A stretch of 64,000 bases of DNA, from assembly GCA_022605955.1 (NCBI GenBank), contig JAKCOZ010000003.1, forward strand, positions 9,743,331 through 9,807,330, in the 5' to 3' direction. The notes beneath the pieces were generated by a model. That model was not told the DNA's origin. It made no database searches and saw only the letters and a list, made by a program, of their open reading frames with translations. Origin of the DNA: Rallus limicola. Taxonomy: Eukaryota; Chordata; Aves; Gruiformes; Rallidae. This document shows positions 49,821-61,897 of the stretch, in pieces. A program made the position numbers and the translations under genes. The first letter of the stretch is position 1, and the number at the start of each line of letters is the position of its first letter.

Positions 49821-50083
49821 GACCATGATGTTATATGGTAGAAAATATCTCTCTGGTCAACTGGGGTCAGTTGTCCCTGCTGTGTCCCCTTCAAACTCCT
49901 TGTGCACCCTCACCTCCCTCGTGGTGGAGTACTGTGAGAAGAAGGCCTTGTCTCTGTGTCTCGCTCAGTAGGAACTATAGCATCTCTTTGTTATCAATAC
50001 AGCAGCACAAATCCAAACTATATCCCTGTACCAGCTTCTAGGAAGTAAATTAACTCTGTCCCAATCAAAACCAACACATAACC

Positions 50084-53000
50084 TTATCTTTTAGTCCAGA
50101 GGATCAATAATGTTATAAATTAAATGAAGGAATTAATAGATGAAAACTAGTCTTTGGTTATATAAAAGTTTATGCTAGATGATCAATGATCTGCTCTGGC
50201 TTAAAAGGCAAAACAATCCGTACACAATGGCACAAAATATCTTGCATGAAAAGGAAAATGTAGTTACCTATATTTTAGTTGCATATTAATAGATTAATGA
50301 TAACATTCATATGGATACAAGGTTCCTTCAGAGTACCTGAGCAGTCAGTAGGGACTACATGACTGTTCAAAGATCAATGAAACAAAAGGAAGTTTTGTGG
50401 ATAGTTAAGCACAATCAGGGTTGGATTTCTATACCTAGTTCCTCCACAGTTTGTGCAAAGCAAACCTAAAGTTTAGAGTACATTATTTTTTTATAAAAAT
50501 AAACAAATCTGTAATTTCTGAAAACAAGTCTGTACTAAGTTCTTGTAATCAACCTAACTGGCTTCCTGATTTATTGAAATGGCCGAGTAATGTGATTAAT
50601 GAATATATCTTTTATTCAGCTTTTTCCCTTCAATTATTTCATCATTTCATGCCATTATTAAAGATGGTAGGACTTTTAAAATCTTGTTTTCTTGACACTG
50701 TTGCTCATTTCCTAGTTTTGGTTAGATCACAGTCGCTTACTTAGTTTTGGCTTTAAAATTCAGTTCTGCAGTTTTTTAGTCAATCCTAATGAGTGTACCT
50801 AATTATAGGGTAACTAATAGTCATAAAAGCTGGATTTACATAAATTTAGTTTCCAAAAATTCCAGCTTCATCAGGAACGGTGACAGAGCTTGTCTTCCAT
50901 GGCTAGGTTTCTGGTGCAGGTGGATGCATCACACACACACAGACTGAGCAAAACCTGCCTGTAAGGATTCACCTTGTCTCTGTCAGCCTTACCATTTTCT
51001 TCCTTGTACATAGACCTTGTGCAGAGGAGAACTGCTGAATCACACTAACAGGCTGAGAATCAAGCAGCAGCATTTATTTTATTCTCTCTACTCTCCCCCA
51101 ATTATCTTTATTTCTGTAGATTTCCTTCAAGACAAACCTTTCTGATGTGCCAATAAATAAATATATCAAGTGGAGATCTCCTGCATCATGGCTGGACAGA
51201 GGCTGCTTTTATTCAGGTGAAATTGAATCATTTGAACTGTGCTGAGACACTTTATTCCCCTTCGTTCACAGTCCATGAAGCTGACTGAAGGATCAAAGCT
51301 ACCGGTGAACTGAAAAACTGGCACTTGCAGCCTGGATGAATACTTTAGGATGCTATTTTTAAGAAAATGAAATGAAATATATGACAGGACAGCAGGTAAG
51401 GGCCTGATGGGATGAAAAAAGCAGAAGCAGAGAAAAAACCCTCATGACAAAGCATCATCCAGAAAAGAAAAGGAAAAAAAAAAAATAATAAGCTAGCAGA
51501 GAAAGAAATTAACCATCAGTCAGCCTTCTGATGTGGTTGAGGGTTGTAAGCAGATAGATATGCACCTTTGAGGTGTTCAGCCACCAAAAGGCCACCCTTG
51601 AAAACATCCACAACATAGGCTAGGCTGCAGCTCATTCATACAACACCCAGTACCTTACCTTACCGTACTCCAGGAGCACAGCAGCGCAGGGGACAAGGGG
51701 AGGCTGGGGAAGAATTTGCAGAAACTTCCAGGAGTATGACTTTAATGTCAAAAACATACTGCCTAGGAGGTGTAACCAAGGGAGGAGTCACCCAACAGTA
51801 GTACCCAAACTTCTGCTGTGGCTCTGCAGATTGCTTTATGGATGCACAGGCAAGGCCCTAAATTAAGGGTGTTTGAAAAGTCTCCATAGATTGGACCAAT
51901 AAATACAACGCAACATGTATGGTAAACATCAGTGTACCATGGTGAAGAGGGAGATGGTAAAAAGTGATCTACATACTGCAAGGCTGCTGCTGAAAGGCCC
52001 AGAACACTTAGTGCTTTGCCTCAGCTCTCTCCTCACAGTGGCTAGCTCAGCTTGTAACCAACTCATGACACAAGAAGTAATTTCAGACCTTTCAGACCTT
52101 TCAGACCTTCAGACCTGCATTTCAGATTGGGGTCCAATGTAAACTGATTTAGACTTATTTTCTGAGTCAGTGTTGGATTTCATCCTTGCTGTTTCAGCTC
52201 AGTTGCACGCTTCAAAATTCTGAAGAGTTTCACCACTGGCACACTTAATGTCATTAGCGTATGACAGTTACTACACTCACAATTTGTGAAAACAGATAAA
52301 GCTCTTTGGGCATTTTGTCTGCCTGGAATTTGAATTGTGTGTTTCTGAATCCTTTTCTGAGTACCGAGGGCTTTTGTAGCACAGAGCCAAGGGAAGTACC
52401 AACTTTGAAGTCTTTTGAGTACCTCAGTCACACTTCAGCTGTAAATAATTGGTTTCCCATCAGTACTGAATGTTTGTCTGAAGTTTTAGTCACAGGGGTC
52501 AATCTTTGCAGTCAGCAAGCAAACATTACTTGTCTTCTGCTAATTTCCTTATGTGTCTGGTAGGGAAAATCCTCCACAGGGCTTCTAGCAGACAGTTGGG
52601 TGGAGAAAGGGGATGAAGGAATAAGGGCATAAATAATCCTTACTGCAGAATAGGATTTGTGATAGAATAGCCATACATAAAAAAGGGTATTTGATCCTAT
52701 AAGGTGCTTTTGTATATAATTTCATCATATATGAATTCTAAAGTCCTTCTGTAAGGACAATGCTTGTGTACTGATCTAAAAGTCCCCATAAGTGTATGCA
52801 AAACCACCTTGTTTCTTTCTTGAAGACATCTTCAATTGGTTTACCAGAGCCTCTACCATGGTGGACTTCCCAATAAGCAGAAAGTATTGTTCAACATTTC
52901 ATTGTATGTTGCCACAACAATTTTTTTTGTATCCCTGTTTTGTGATTTTTTTATGAATTGTCATCTATTGTTCTACACTTGGACATGTAAAGTTTGAGGG

Positions 53001-54005
53001 TTCAGGAACTATTAATGCTTTTGTATCTCCTGGACTACTCAAGTGACCAGTAAATTAAAAATAACATATTATTGAGGGGGCATGTGGGATGACTATGTGC
53101 CTTCTCTGAATTATCTTTCTAAATTGAAGAAATAACTAAGCAGTTCTTCATGTAATTATTGTCAGTCTTTTCATAGCCTTTTTTTAAGCCCTTTCAGAGT
53201 TGCCTGTTATTTATCTTGACATGAAAGATACAAACATGCAGAGAATGCTGACACCTCTACTACTTAATAGCAGGGCCTAATTTTTCAGTGCATGTTTGAT
53301 TTTAATCTGTTTTCATGCATTCTTTCAATGTCAGAATCTGATCCAGAGCATAGATCTATTTCTGTAAAGTTCATTTGTTTAGGCAGCTAGAGAATGTCAT
53401 TTCCTTTAAAAATGGTAGGAGAGTCGCCTCCCTTCTCCCCCCACCTCCTACACACTCAAAAGGTTACAATTTTCTTTTGCAATTCCCCCTATAGGGAATG
53501 TTATATTGGCAGTGCTGTAGTCAAAATATGCATTTAAACAGAGACACTCAGTAAAGTAAAAGCACATAGGAAGTCAGAGTTATTGATTTTTTTCTCTTTA
53601 AATGAGGCATTTTATGACTCAAAGGATTTTATGGAAAGTCTACATTGTCTAGTTAAAGTAGCAGTGGAATTCTTGTGGGGACCAGAACACAATACTAAAT
53701 GTAATTTTTTGTTTTCCTTCCAGGCTGTAAATGTTGTTTTATATTTGTCATCAAGGTGACACTCTTTTTCACTAATAACCATCCTCTGCTCTTTTAGTCC
53801 TAAGATCTTGGGAAGTGTTTCAGCTTTGGCTGTTATTAATACTGTCTGTATTACAGAACCAGATGGGAATTCTCCAGAAAAAAAACTCTAAAGGAGTTTA
53901 AATCTCAACTGCTATGGATACAACAGGAGCTGCCAGACCTCATGACCTCCAGGATGTGTGCCCTCCTTCTTCCAGGTACCCTCTGAGCCAAGGCTCTCTC
54001 CATGC
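50084..54005. other. Long stretch without a supported gene
   Basis: Unique-looking sequence between the two LTRs. It holds a short TTTCAGACC-type tandem at 52081-52116. A possible minus-strand first exon at 51664-51757 (ATG to TACG|gtaagg) is noted as a finding. Confidence 0.45.
52081..52116 (+). repeat. Short 9-10 bp tandem repeat
   Basis: Three to four copies of a tttcagacc-like unit follow each other with one-base length variation. Seen directly. Confidence 0.9.
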
Positions 54006-54240
54006 CATCCTGTCCTGGTTTCAGTCAGGATAGAGTTAACTTCATTTGTAGCAGCGGATGGAATGCTGTGTTTGGGAGTTAAAATGAAAGCAGTGCTGAT
54101 AACACCCTGCTGTTTTTAGTTGCAGTCAGACAGTCAAAGCCAGGACAGGTGACCCAGATGGGCCAAAGGGAGTATTCCATGCCAATTACGTCCTGCCCAG
54201 GATAAAGGGGGGCTGATGGGAGGAAGAAGGGGGGCGGTTC

Positions 54241-54266
54241 CGGGACGCGAGCGGCCGGGACGCGAG
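54241..54266 (+). repeat. CpG-rich direct repeat inside LTR
   Basis: The 11-mer cgggacgcgag occurs at 54241-54251 and 54256-54266, a 15-base period. It is the most CpG-dense point of the window. Confidence 0.9.
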
Positions 54267-54508
54267 GGTCTTGGGGAACGGTCGGGTTCTGGGACGGCTC
54301 TGGGTGGTGCGGCCTGAGTTGTGTGGTTGGGTGAGAAACTGCATTGTGTATCAATAGTTTCATATTCTTTTGCTCTGAAGTCCTGTTAGCATTGTTATAT
54401 TTTATCTTTCTGTTATCTTAGTAAACTATCCTTATCCCAACCCATGGGCCTCTTAGTTTCTTGGTTTTGGAGTTATTTGCCCCTTCCTTTTCCCTTCCCT
54501 TGTTTCCG

Positions 54509-54527
54509 CCCCCCCCCCCCCCCCCCC
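54509..54527 (+). repeat. Poly-C run in LTR
   Basis: Nineteen consecutive C bases in a pyrimidine-only region. The complementary G run could form a quadruplex. The true length may differ, since such runs are hard to sequence. Confidence 0.9.
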
Positions 54528-54613
54528 TTTCCCTTTTCTCCTGCTCTTTTACTTTAAGGAGCAGGCAGCTGCGTGGATCTCGGCCCAAGCCAGGGTGAAA
54601 CCACGACACATCA

Positions 54614-57429
54614 CAAAGGAACATGGATGTGGCTGCTCCTACTACTGCTACCTGGAGTCCAGGCAGCAGTGAGGCTGTCATCTCCTAGGGAGACACACAC
54701 CCCCTCCCACATACAGAGGAGGCTAATAGCTGTATGTCTCCATGTTTGGCATTTTGCATGCAATCTGTTATTTCTTTTACACTTTCATCACAGTTTGGTT
54801 CTTAACCAAATAACTCAGTGAACCAAGTGATTTCAGACAGCTCATAGCTTTATACAAGCAACTGAAAAAAGGCAGACGTTAATAAAAAGAAAGGATTAAC
54901 ATTGTTCAGCGCTCTGATATTTTTGCCACCTGAAATGTGACCAAAAAAATAAGGTCCATTTCAAAACACTTTAAGAAACAAGTGAGAAAAACAAACTCCA
55001 AAATGGCAGAACACTTTGAATTTAAACTGCTACTAAGTCTTTTGTGTCAAGTCAAATCAATACTAAGATCCCTATGACGGTTGTGTCACAGTGTCTGATG
55101 AGATCTGCATTTTTATTTGATTACGCTATAAGCCAAATTCTCCTGCTTCCCTTGCACTGCATGGCTTGGCCATGGGAGAGTGTGCATCCCTTAGAGGATG
55201 CACGGTTGAAACAGGAGATATGGTGCCCACAAAACATCAGAAGGTCAGACCAAAGCTTTCATGAAGACAGTAGAGCATGACAATAAAACACAGCTTAGTG
55301 CTGAACTGAACCAGAGTAGAATATTTTGGGTAAAGAGGATGTGCAATTGCTTTCAAGTAACTCACACTTAAGAGCTAATTGTTCCTTATGGTTTTCCCAT
55401 GGTAAAACTAGTACCTTCCTGATAAAATGAAACTTCCTGGATATCACAATAGAAAATTCACTTATACTGTAAAGAAATTAAAGGCCAGGACAGAAAAAAA
55501 AGCAGCATAAATCGTATGGCACATGTCCTTTTGTAAACATGGCACTTCAGTTTCATTGCTTGCAAGTAAGGGTCACATTGTTCACAAAATCTTCCGTGAT
55601 GCCCTCAAAGCTGAAACCTCCTGGTAGTCCAGTTGGATGGGGGTGTCATGAAGGCTACTAACCAGCACTTCCAGCCCCTCAGCAATGTTATGTTCAGCCT
55701 CCAAATTGGGACCAGAGCGGGGACAGGTAAACACTCTCCATCTTTCTTTGTGTAACAGCTACCACCAGGCATATTCAGCCCAGTCGAAATCTGTTTCCCT
55801 GTTTGACTGATGCACTCTTGCTAGTGGCAACACTGAAGAGGTGGGTTTTGTCTTCTGGAGGGTGTGTGCTTGACAGAGAACAATTTTCTTTTGATGATAT
55901 TTTTAGTCCAATATATTTTGTGCTTTGAATCTCCTTTTGCGTCACAGCTCAATTCGCCTGCTTGAGGCAAAAAAGGTTCTCGCCGAAGAAACAGGGACCC
56001 ACGCAGCAATCCCACCATGGCAGAGACCTGCAGAGGTGGCTGTGGCGAGGAAAACAGGGAGTGGGAAGGTATGCACATTCAAGACAACCTACAGTTTTCT
56101 TCAGTTTCTCTCCCATGCAGCTCTGGGTTGTAATTTTAAAAACACTGGATGAGTGGTGGATCTAGTGGAATCAAAGTGTTACTTGTTGAACTCATGTCCC
56201 AGGGCAGTTTGGAGAGCAGGGTGAAATCTAATAACCTGTTTTCTACAGTATTAGACAATGAAGTGTTAAAGTTCAGATTCCTATCTGATTTAGATCAATG
56301 TCTAAACTGGTTTCAGTAGAGCTGCAGTATTTTGTAAGTATAGGTTACCCTGCTGTTTACAACCTCATACATCAGATGTTTGTGGTAGATGAACCTTGTT
56401 TCAACACTTTTTTATTCCTTTGTCACACCATGTTTTTCTTGTTGTAAAGACAGTGTTTTAACAGCCTTTCTTTACATTTAAATTGTTAAGAAAAACATTT
56501 ACACCAAGATGACATCATCAAGCAAAATACAGACAGTCACCACCCCTCAGTTCCCAGACCTCTGAAACAGCACAAACAGGTCTGATAGATATCCCCAGTG
56601 TCCTTACATTGTTTTCACAAACCCTGTATTCAAGCAAAAACATAAATTGCAATACACTTTCAAAATTGAGCAGGGTTGAAGAAAGGCCAGCAGAAGAGAC
56701 AAAGTGAAGTGGTTAGGAAAAGGAGTCAAAATCAACTACTTTTTTTTGATTTTCAGAACACTATAAGGCTCACAGCTACTCTTCTTTGTGGGAGTCTCAG
56801 TTATTGAACATCTAATTATCTTAAAGCATACACATGGCAGTGTTGTATGCAATACTCAATTTTCTGATTATCCCAAATGGCATTGTAAATTAAAAAAATT
56901 AAACTGAATGGTTCACTTAATAACAAGACTGGTACACAGATGAGTTCTTTAATGAAGTAGATTATTTTTCTGTTCAAGTTCAATTTCACAGTGTTCTTTA
57001 AAATAAGTCTCACAGTGAGTGATTTCAATTGTGTACACATGTGCAAAAGTGATCCAAAAAACTTGTGTGAACTAAGAGACAGCAGAACGAACTTTCTGTG
57101 GTTATTATCTTTAACAATCTTTGCTTATTAATCTCCCTTCCCACTCCTTATTTTCAACATCTGACCAAACAAATAAAAAATGAACATACTTTGACATTTC
57201 TTTTTGGTTCAACGAATCTTAAAAATTCTGAAAATTCTTTCAGCTTTTTCTGAATAGTCTCAGTTGTGTTACTGTACTACAGTTGTAGCAGCCAGTCAAA
57301 TCTGAATTTCAGGCGTTGCTAAAGCAAGTCCTATGCATCCATACTTTGTTCCTTCCAAACCTGACTTCTATTCTTTGAGAGTGTAATTTCATTATTTTCT
57401 CTTTTAGTTTTTGGTTTGTGGCTTTTTTC
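54614..57429. other. Unannotated stretch
   Basis: No gene or element recognised. Short overlapping open frames at 55.8-56.2 kb on both strands have no support. Confidence 0.45.
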
Positions 57430-58215
57430 ATAGAATTATAGACTGGTTAGAGTTGGAAGGGACCTTAGAGATTATCTGGTTCCCAACGCCCTGCTATGGG
57501 CACAGATACCTTCACTAGACCAGGTTCCTCAAAAGCCCATCCAGCCTGGCCTTGAATACTACCAGAGAGAGGGCTTCCACAATTTTTCTGGACAACCTGT
57601 TCCAGTGTTTCAACACCCTTACAGTGAAAAATTTCTTCCTTGTATCTAGACTAAATCTGCCCACTTCCAGTTTGTAGCCATTTCCCCTCAACCTGTTGTT
57701 ACATGTACTGGTAAAAATCCCTCCCCAGCTTTCCTGACCCAGGTGCAGGAGCTTGCACTTGGCATTGTTGAACTTCCTGCAGCTGTCATGCGCCCACCTC
57801 TCCAGCCTGTCCAGGTCCCTCTGGATGGCATCCCTTCCCTCAAGCATGTCAACTGCATCATCCAGCGTGGTGTCATCAGCAAACTTGCTGAGGGTACACT
57901 CCATCCCACTACCCATGTAGCCAACAAAGATGTTGAACCAAGTACAAGTCCTGATTCCTGAGGAAAACTTCTTATTACCAGTCTCAATTCAGATATTGAG
58001 CCATTGACCACACCTCTGAGTGTAACCATGTAGCAAATTCCCTATCCAGTGAGTTGTTCATCCATCAGACACATATTTATCCAATTTATTGACCAGAACA
58101 CCATGTGGAACAGTGTCAAATTTTTTGTAGTTCCAAATAGATGATGTCACTTGCCCTTTTATCCACTGATGTTGTAACTCCATCATAAAAGGCCACCAAG
58201 TTTTGGGTTCAGGGG
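57430..58215 (-). mobile_element. CR1 LINE with internal deletion
   Basis: Minus-strand CR1. The 3' end is at the left ('catagaattatagactgg', then 'gttggaagggacctt'). The C-terminal block ([20 protein letters not shown]) extends to about 57725. The sequence then jumps straight to the reverse transcriptase, with the FADDTTL catalytic box near 57860-57885 and KFDTVPHGVLVNKLDKY near 58100. In a complete CR1 several hundred bases (the [24 protein letters not shown] region) lie between these blocks, so an internal deletion is present. The right edge fades at about 58215. Confidence 0.93.
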
Positions 58216-58299
58216 TTTTTAGCCTAGAAATAAGCTGTCCATGACCAGAAAGTAACTCCATACATTTTCATTAAAAATATAATGGTTACCTCCACTGAG

Positions 58300-58412
58300 A
58301 CTTTTCTTTTCTCTTTTCTTTTCTCTTTTCTTTTCCTTTCTTTTCTTTTCTTTCCTTTTCCTTCCTTTACTTTCCTCTTTTCTTTGCCTTGCCTTTTCTT
58401 GCCTTGCTTTTT
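58300..58412 (+). repeat. (TTTTC)n-like pyrimidine tract
   Basis: About 110 bases are almost entirely T and C on the plus strand, made of imperfect CTTTT and CCTTTT units, with an A near 58370 and G interruptions towards the right end. The complementary strand is a purine tract, capable of triplex structure. Seen directly. Confidence 0.95.
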
Positions 58413-61400
58413 GCCTATACCCAAGAAAATTTTTAATTTTTATTTTGAATCAAGGGCAAAGAAATGCTAAAATTTACTTTACATCAAGCTAATATGGAGA
58501 GCTCACATCCCTCAATGTAATGAAATATATGATGTTAACATAACTGTAGAGACAGCTGAAGTCAAAGATAACAAATCAAGAGATTTAAATTAAGAAAACT
58601 GTTACCCTTCTCTTTCTATAAGGAAAGGTATCTTGAGGGGGAAGAATGACACCACACAAGAGAGTTTTTTTCATTTCTGGGTGGTCTGAAATATTATTTT
58701 CGTTTTCTTACCTTGATAACAAGGACTCACCAAATTATGTACATATTTGGGCATCCTCAAGCTAAGATTTTTTCATTAAATATATCGTTCAAGGAAATTG
58801 TTTTTCCTTCTCTGTGACTCAGTCCCATTTGCTTGGAAAAGTTGCAGGAGTTTTGCTTTCATTTTAATGAATTTCATGTAAGGGTCTCAGACTACAGATT
58901 CACTACAGCAGGGAATATCCCACCCTTTCTCTTTTCACCTATAATGACTCATGATAGTAATTTCTTTGCCAAAAAATATTGTCTTAGAATATATCACCCA
59001 TAGCTCACTCTGGACAAAATATTCTTCACTACAAAGATTTTTCCTTCAGCATCAGTGTTGGTTTAGGTCTGATCAGCACAGTACAGCACTAATGCAAATG
59101 CAGGTGTGAGGCTAACAATGGCTTTCTTCAATTAAAATTGTTTATGTGGAGAAAATATAAAGACAGCTTCTGCTGATTTCAGTCTCACATAAGAGGATCT
59201 CCTTCAGAATAAAAATAAATTAAACCAGTAAAATAAAGCTACTCTAGATAAGCCGGGCCATTTGACCTATCCTGTGAGCAAGTGAACACATTCGGGAACT
59301 TCAAATCTCCTCATGCTGTGTCCCCAAGAGCAATTTGCAAAAGTTATCTCAGTCTCTGACAGAATGACTGAAGTAGGCCAGAGTTAAATGCTGTTTGCAA
59401 CATCTCCCTAAACCTTATCATGTAAAACATTGTTTGTTTAGGAATATCTTTGTCTGCTTTCTGCCTCCATCTGTGCATGTTCACAGCTGGTATTAGTGCC
59501 TGACAGTCATTTTTCCAAGCTGTTTTGACTACACAGGTTAAATGGTGATGGACAGTGAAGCCTCTTGAGCACAGCGTAAGCTATTCTCTCCCCACTGGGG
59601 AAAGCTGACCCCACTTATGTCCCTATTTGAGAGCTCAGCAGTAAGCTCAGAGGAAAAAGTAAGACTTTGGGAATAGTGGATGAAGCCAGCAAAATTATGA
59701 AGAGGAGCTTTTGTTCCCATCTCTGTATTCTTACTGAAAAAAATCTGAGATGTTTCTGACAGGAACCGTAGGCATAAAATAAAAAGATTGATTTCATTGA
59801 AGGTCCGCTGAGAGTCGTGCTGAACAACAGGCTCACAGATGAAGAGGGGAGGAATCTTTATCATGCAGCCCCAGAGCTCACACTGCCAGGAGCTCACTGG
59901 CTCCAAGGAGGAAGGAAGCGTATGTAATGAATATATACCGACCTTCTGAAGCAGGATCTTGTATGACTCTTTGCTAGTATTTTTGTCTAAGACAAAAAGT
60001 TGCTTGATGTGACTGCTTACTGCTTAATGTTATGTAAAGGACAGGCTGTTCCTAAAAAAACCTTTTTCTCTATGGAATATAGTTTTCCAGTGAAATAAAT
60101 GGCTTCTTATTAAGAGATGCTGAAGCAACTTCAGTTTTTTAAGCCTGAACAAAATTTTCAACATCAGAAATCCTTTGTAATTTTATCCTCTTTTTCTTTG
60201 TGCTATAATCTCAGATGCCAGGTATGGACATGTGGAGACTTCTTTTACCCACACCAGTTCTCAGAATAGTGTAATTTAGAGTATGTACAGCCTGAGAAGT
60301 AGACTGTGAAATGAGAGAAGACTGCTCATGTCATGATGAAATGAGATGAAGACATGCTCATATAATTTCTCTTCTGCACAGTTAATTTTGGAGCCAAGAA
60401 GTGGCAAAACTCTGGCTTCACTGACTTTTCCCATAACCCCTTAGAGAGTAATAGAAATGAAAGCAGAACAGTCAGTCCCTGCCATTTAGATAGATGAACT
60501 AGGGCACCAAAGGAAAGTTAACTCATAGTATATCCAATACTAGAATATATTGCACCAGTGCCCTGAAATGCTGTATAGCAGTAAATATTCAGTCACATGC
60601 ACACATTTTACTACAAATTATCATAGCAATTAGAAAAAACTTCATAAAGCCTACATTCCAAGTAAACAAAACTTGTTTAATTAAGTATTTTGTTCTGATT
60701 TCCATCCCTTCTCCCACTTTTCTCCAAAATTTTCAATCACACTAGTGAATTTCAGTTACAGTTGACATAGAAAGGTAGTCCTCAGAGAAACTAGGGTTCT
60801 GCAAGCTTCCAACAAATGAAGGAAAATATTTAGGTTACTATCTTCAACAGAAGGTTGATGTCTGTGTCATGTGTGCAGTTATATTACCTAGCTAGAACGC
60901 ATAAGAGGCAGAGGAAATGAAGCTTTGTAAAGTCTCTGCTTAGAGTAGAAACAGGTTTCTTCACAAGTGAAGAAGAATCTTATTGGTAAAACTGTTAGAT
61001 TTTTTTTTATCTCTTTCCCTATATATCATAAACCAGATGATAGTAATTAATATCATTGATTATCACTGCTACTTCCTAAAGATTATCTTCCAAACTCACT
61101 CTTTCCACTTTAAAAGCTGAAAACTGTTATCATAGCTAGTTATCCTTCTCTTGGGCCTTTCTCTGTATGCAATTAACAATAAATTAGGCTCTCATGTGAG
61201 GACAGATGGAAATTTAAACACAATGCTCCAATTAACTGAAGGGGGTAGGGGGGCTTCCAGAAAAAGTGCTAGGGAATTCACTCACTTTATTCATTTGGCT
61301 GTATTCAGAGCACAGTCTTCTATTTCCTGTTCAAAGGGACTTTGTTTTGTTTTCCAGACCGGTCTGAAAATCATCTAACATCTTCTGATGCTAACACAAG

Positions 61401-61897
61401 TACATGTGGTCAAGTTCTTAAAATCTTTAAAATAAACAGGCTTTATATGAATATTCCAATTATAAATAACTAAAGGACAGTGAGTAAAATGTGTAGAGTA
61501 GAAAGTTTAATCAATCTTTAAATGTATGTAATTGGAAACTAAGTAGAAACTGCATGGAACATGAGCTAATATTTTACTCACAAAAAGTAAAAAAGAAAGG
61601 TTTCTTCTTATACATATTGCCAGCCCTTACTTTGAGGGTGGAAATATCCCAAAACAAAAAAAAAAAAATCAGTATGTGAAAAGACTAATATTTTCATATT
61701 TGCATCAAATATGTCCAACTCAGCCAACAATTAAAACCTTCTTCAGGACAATATAACATATACAACTGCTCAGCTAATTTGTCCATCACACTTTATTTAT
61801 GCCCACAACAGTAGATAGCAACTATCAATGATCTGTAGCAACCAGTACTAAATGAAAGCTGCTAGGAGACAATATCAGCATGGGATTCAATTTCTGG
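58413..61897. other. Long stretch without a supported gene
   Basis: Unique-looking AT-rich sequence. A minus-strand open frame of 122 codons at 59538-59906 has no domain or splice support. A minus-strand donor at about 58688 (ATCAAG|gtaaga) follows roughly 16 open codons with a weak acceptor. Confidence 0.45.

Larger units (their letters stand above)
49531..50083 (-). mobile_element. Solo LTR of avian ERV with exact TSD
   Basis: The element is 49536-50078 (543 bp) on the minus strand. On that strand it starts TGTGTTGGTTTTGATTGGG and ends GGGTGAAACGACGACA, the TG...CA form of an LTR. It is bounded by an identical 5-bp duplication TAACC at 49531-49535 and 50079-50083. A TATA-like box (gtataaaattggg on the minus strand) is near 49806-49820. 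An ATTAAA polyadenylation signal lies at 49674-49679, then a pyrimidine-rich region. No gag, pol or env sequence flanks it, so it is a solo LTR left by recombination of a provirus. Confidence 0.93.
54006..54613 (+). mobile_element. Solo LTR of avian ERV, CpG-rich
   Basis: The element is 54011-54608 (598 bp). It starts TGTCCTGGTTTCA and ends TGAAACCACGACA, inverted repeats that match at 12 of 13 positions. It is flanked by catcc and catca, a 5-bp target duplication with one mismatch. The middle (about 54225-54315) is GC-rich with many CpGs. A degenerate TATA (gataaaggggg) is near 54201, and AGTAAA near 54419 is a possible polyadenylation signal. A run of 19 C bases lies in the 3' part. No viral genes flank it. 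The ends match the minus-strand LTR at 49.5 kb, but the middles differ, so they are related subfamilies. Confidence 0.92.

Noticed and set aside
59538..59906. Minus-strand 122-codon open frame with a second overlapping frame
   Set aside because: Two overlapping frames are open at once, which points to stop-poor sequence rather than coding constraint. No motif recognised.
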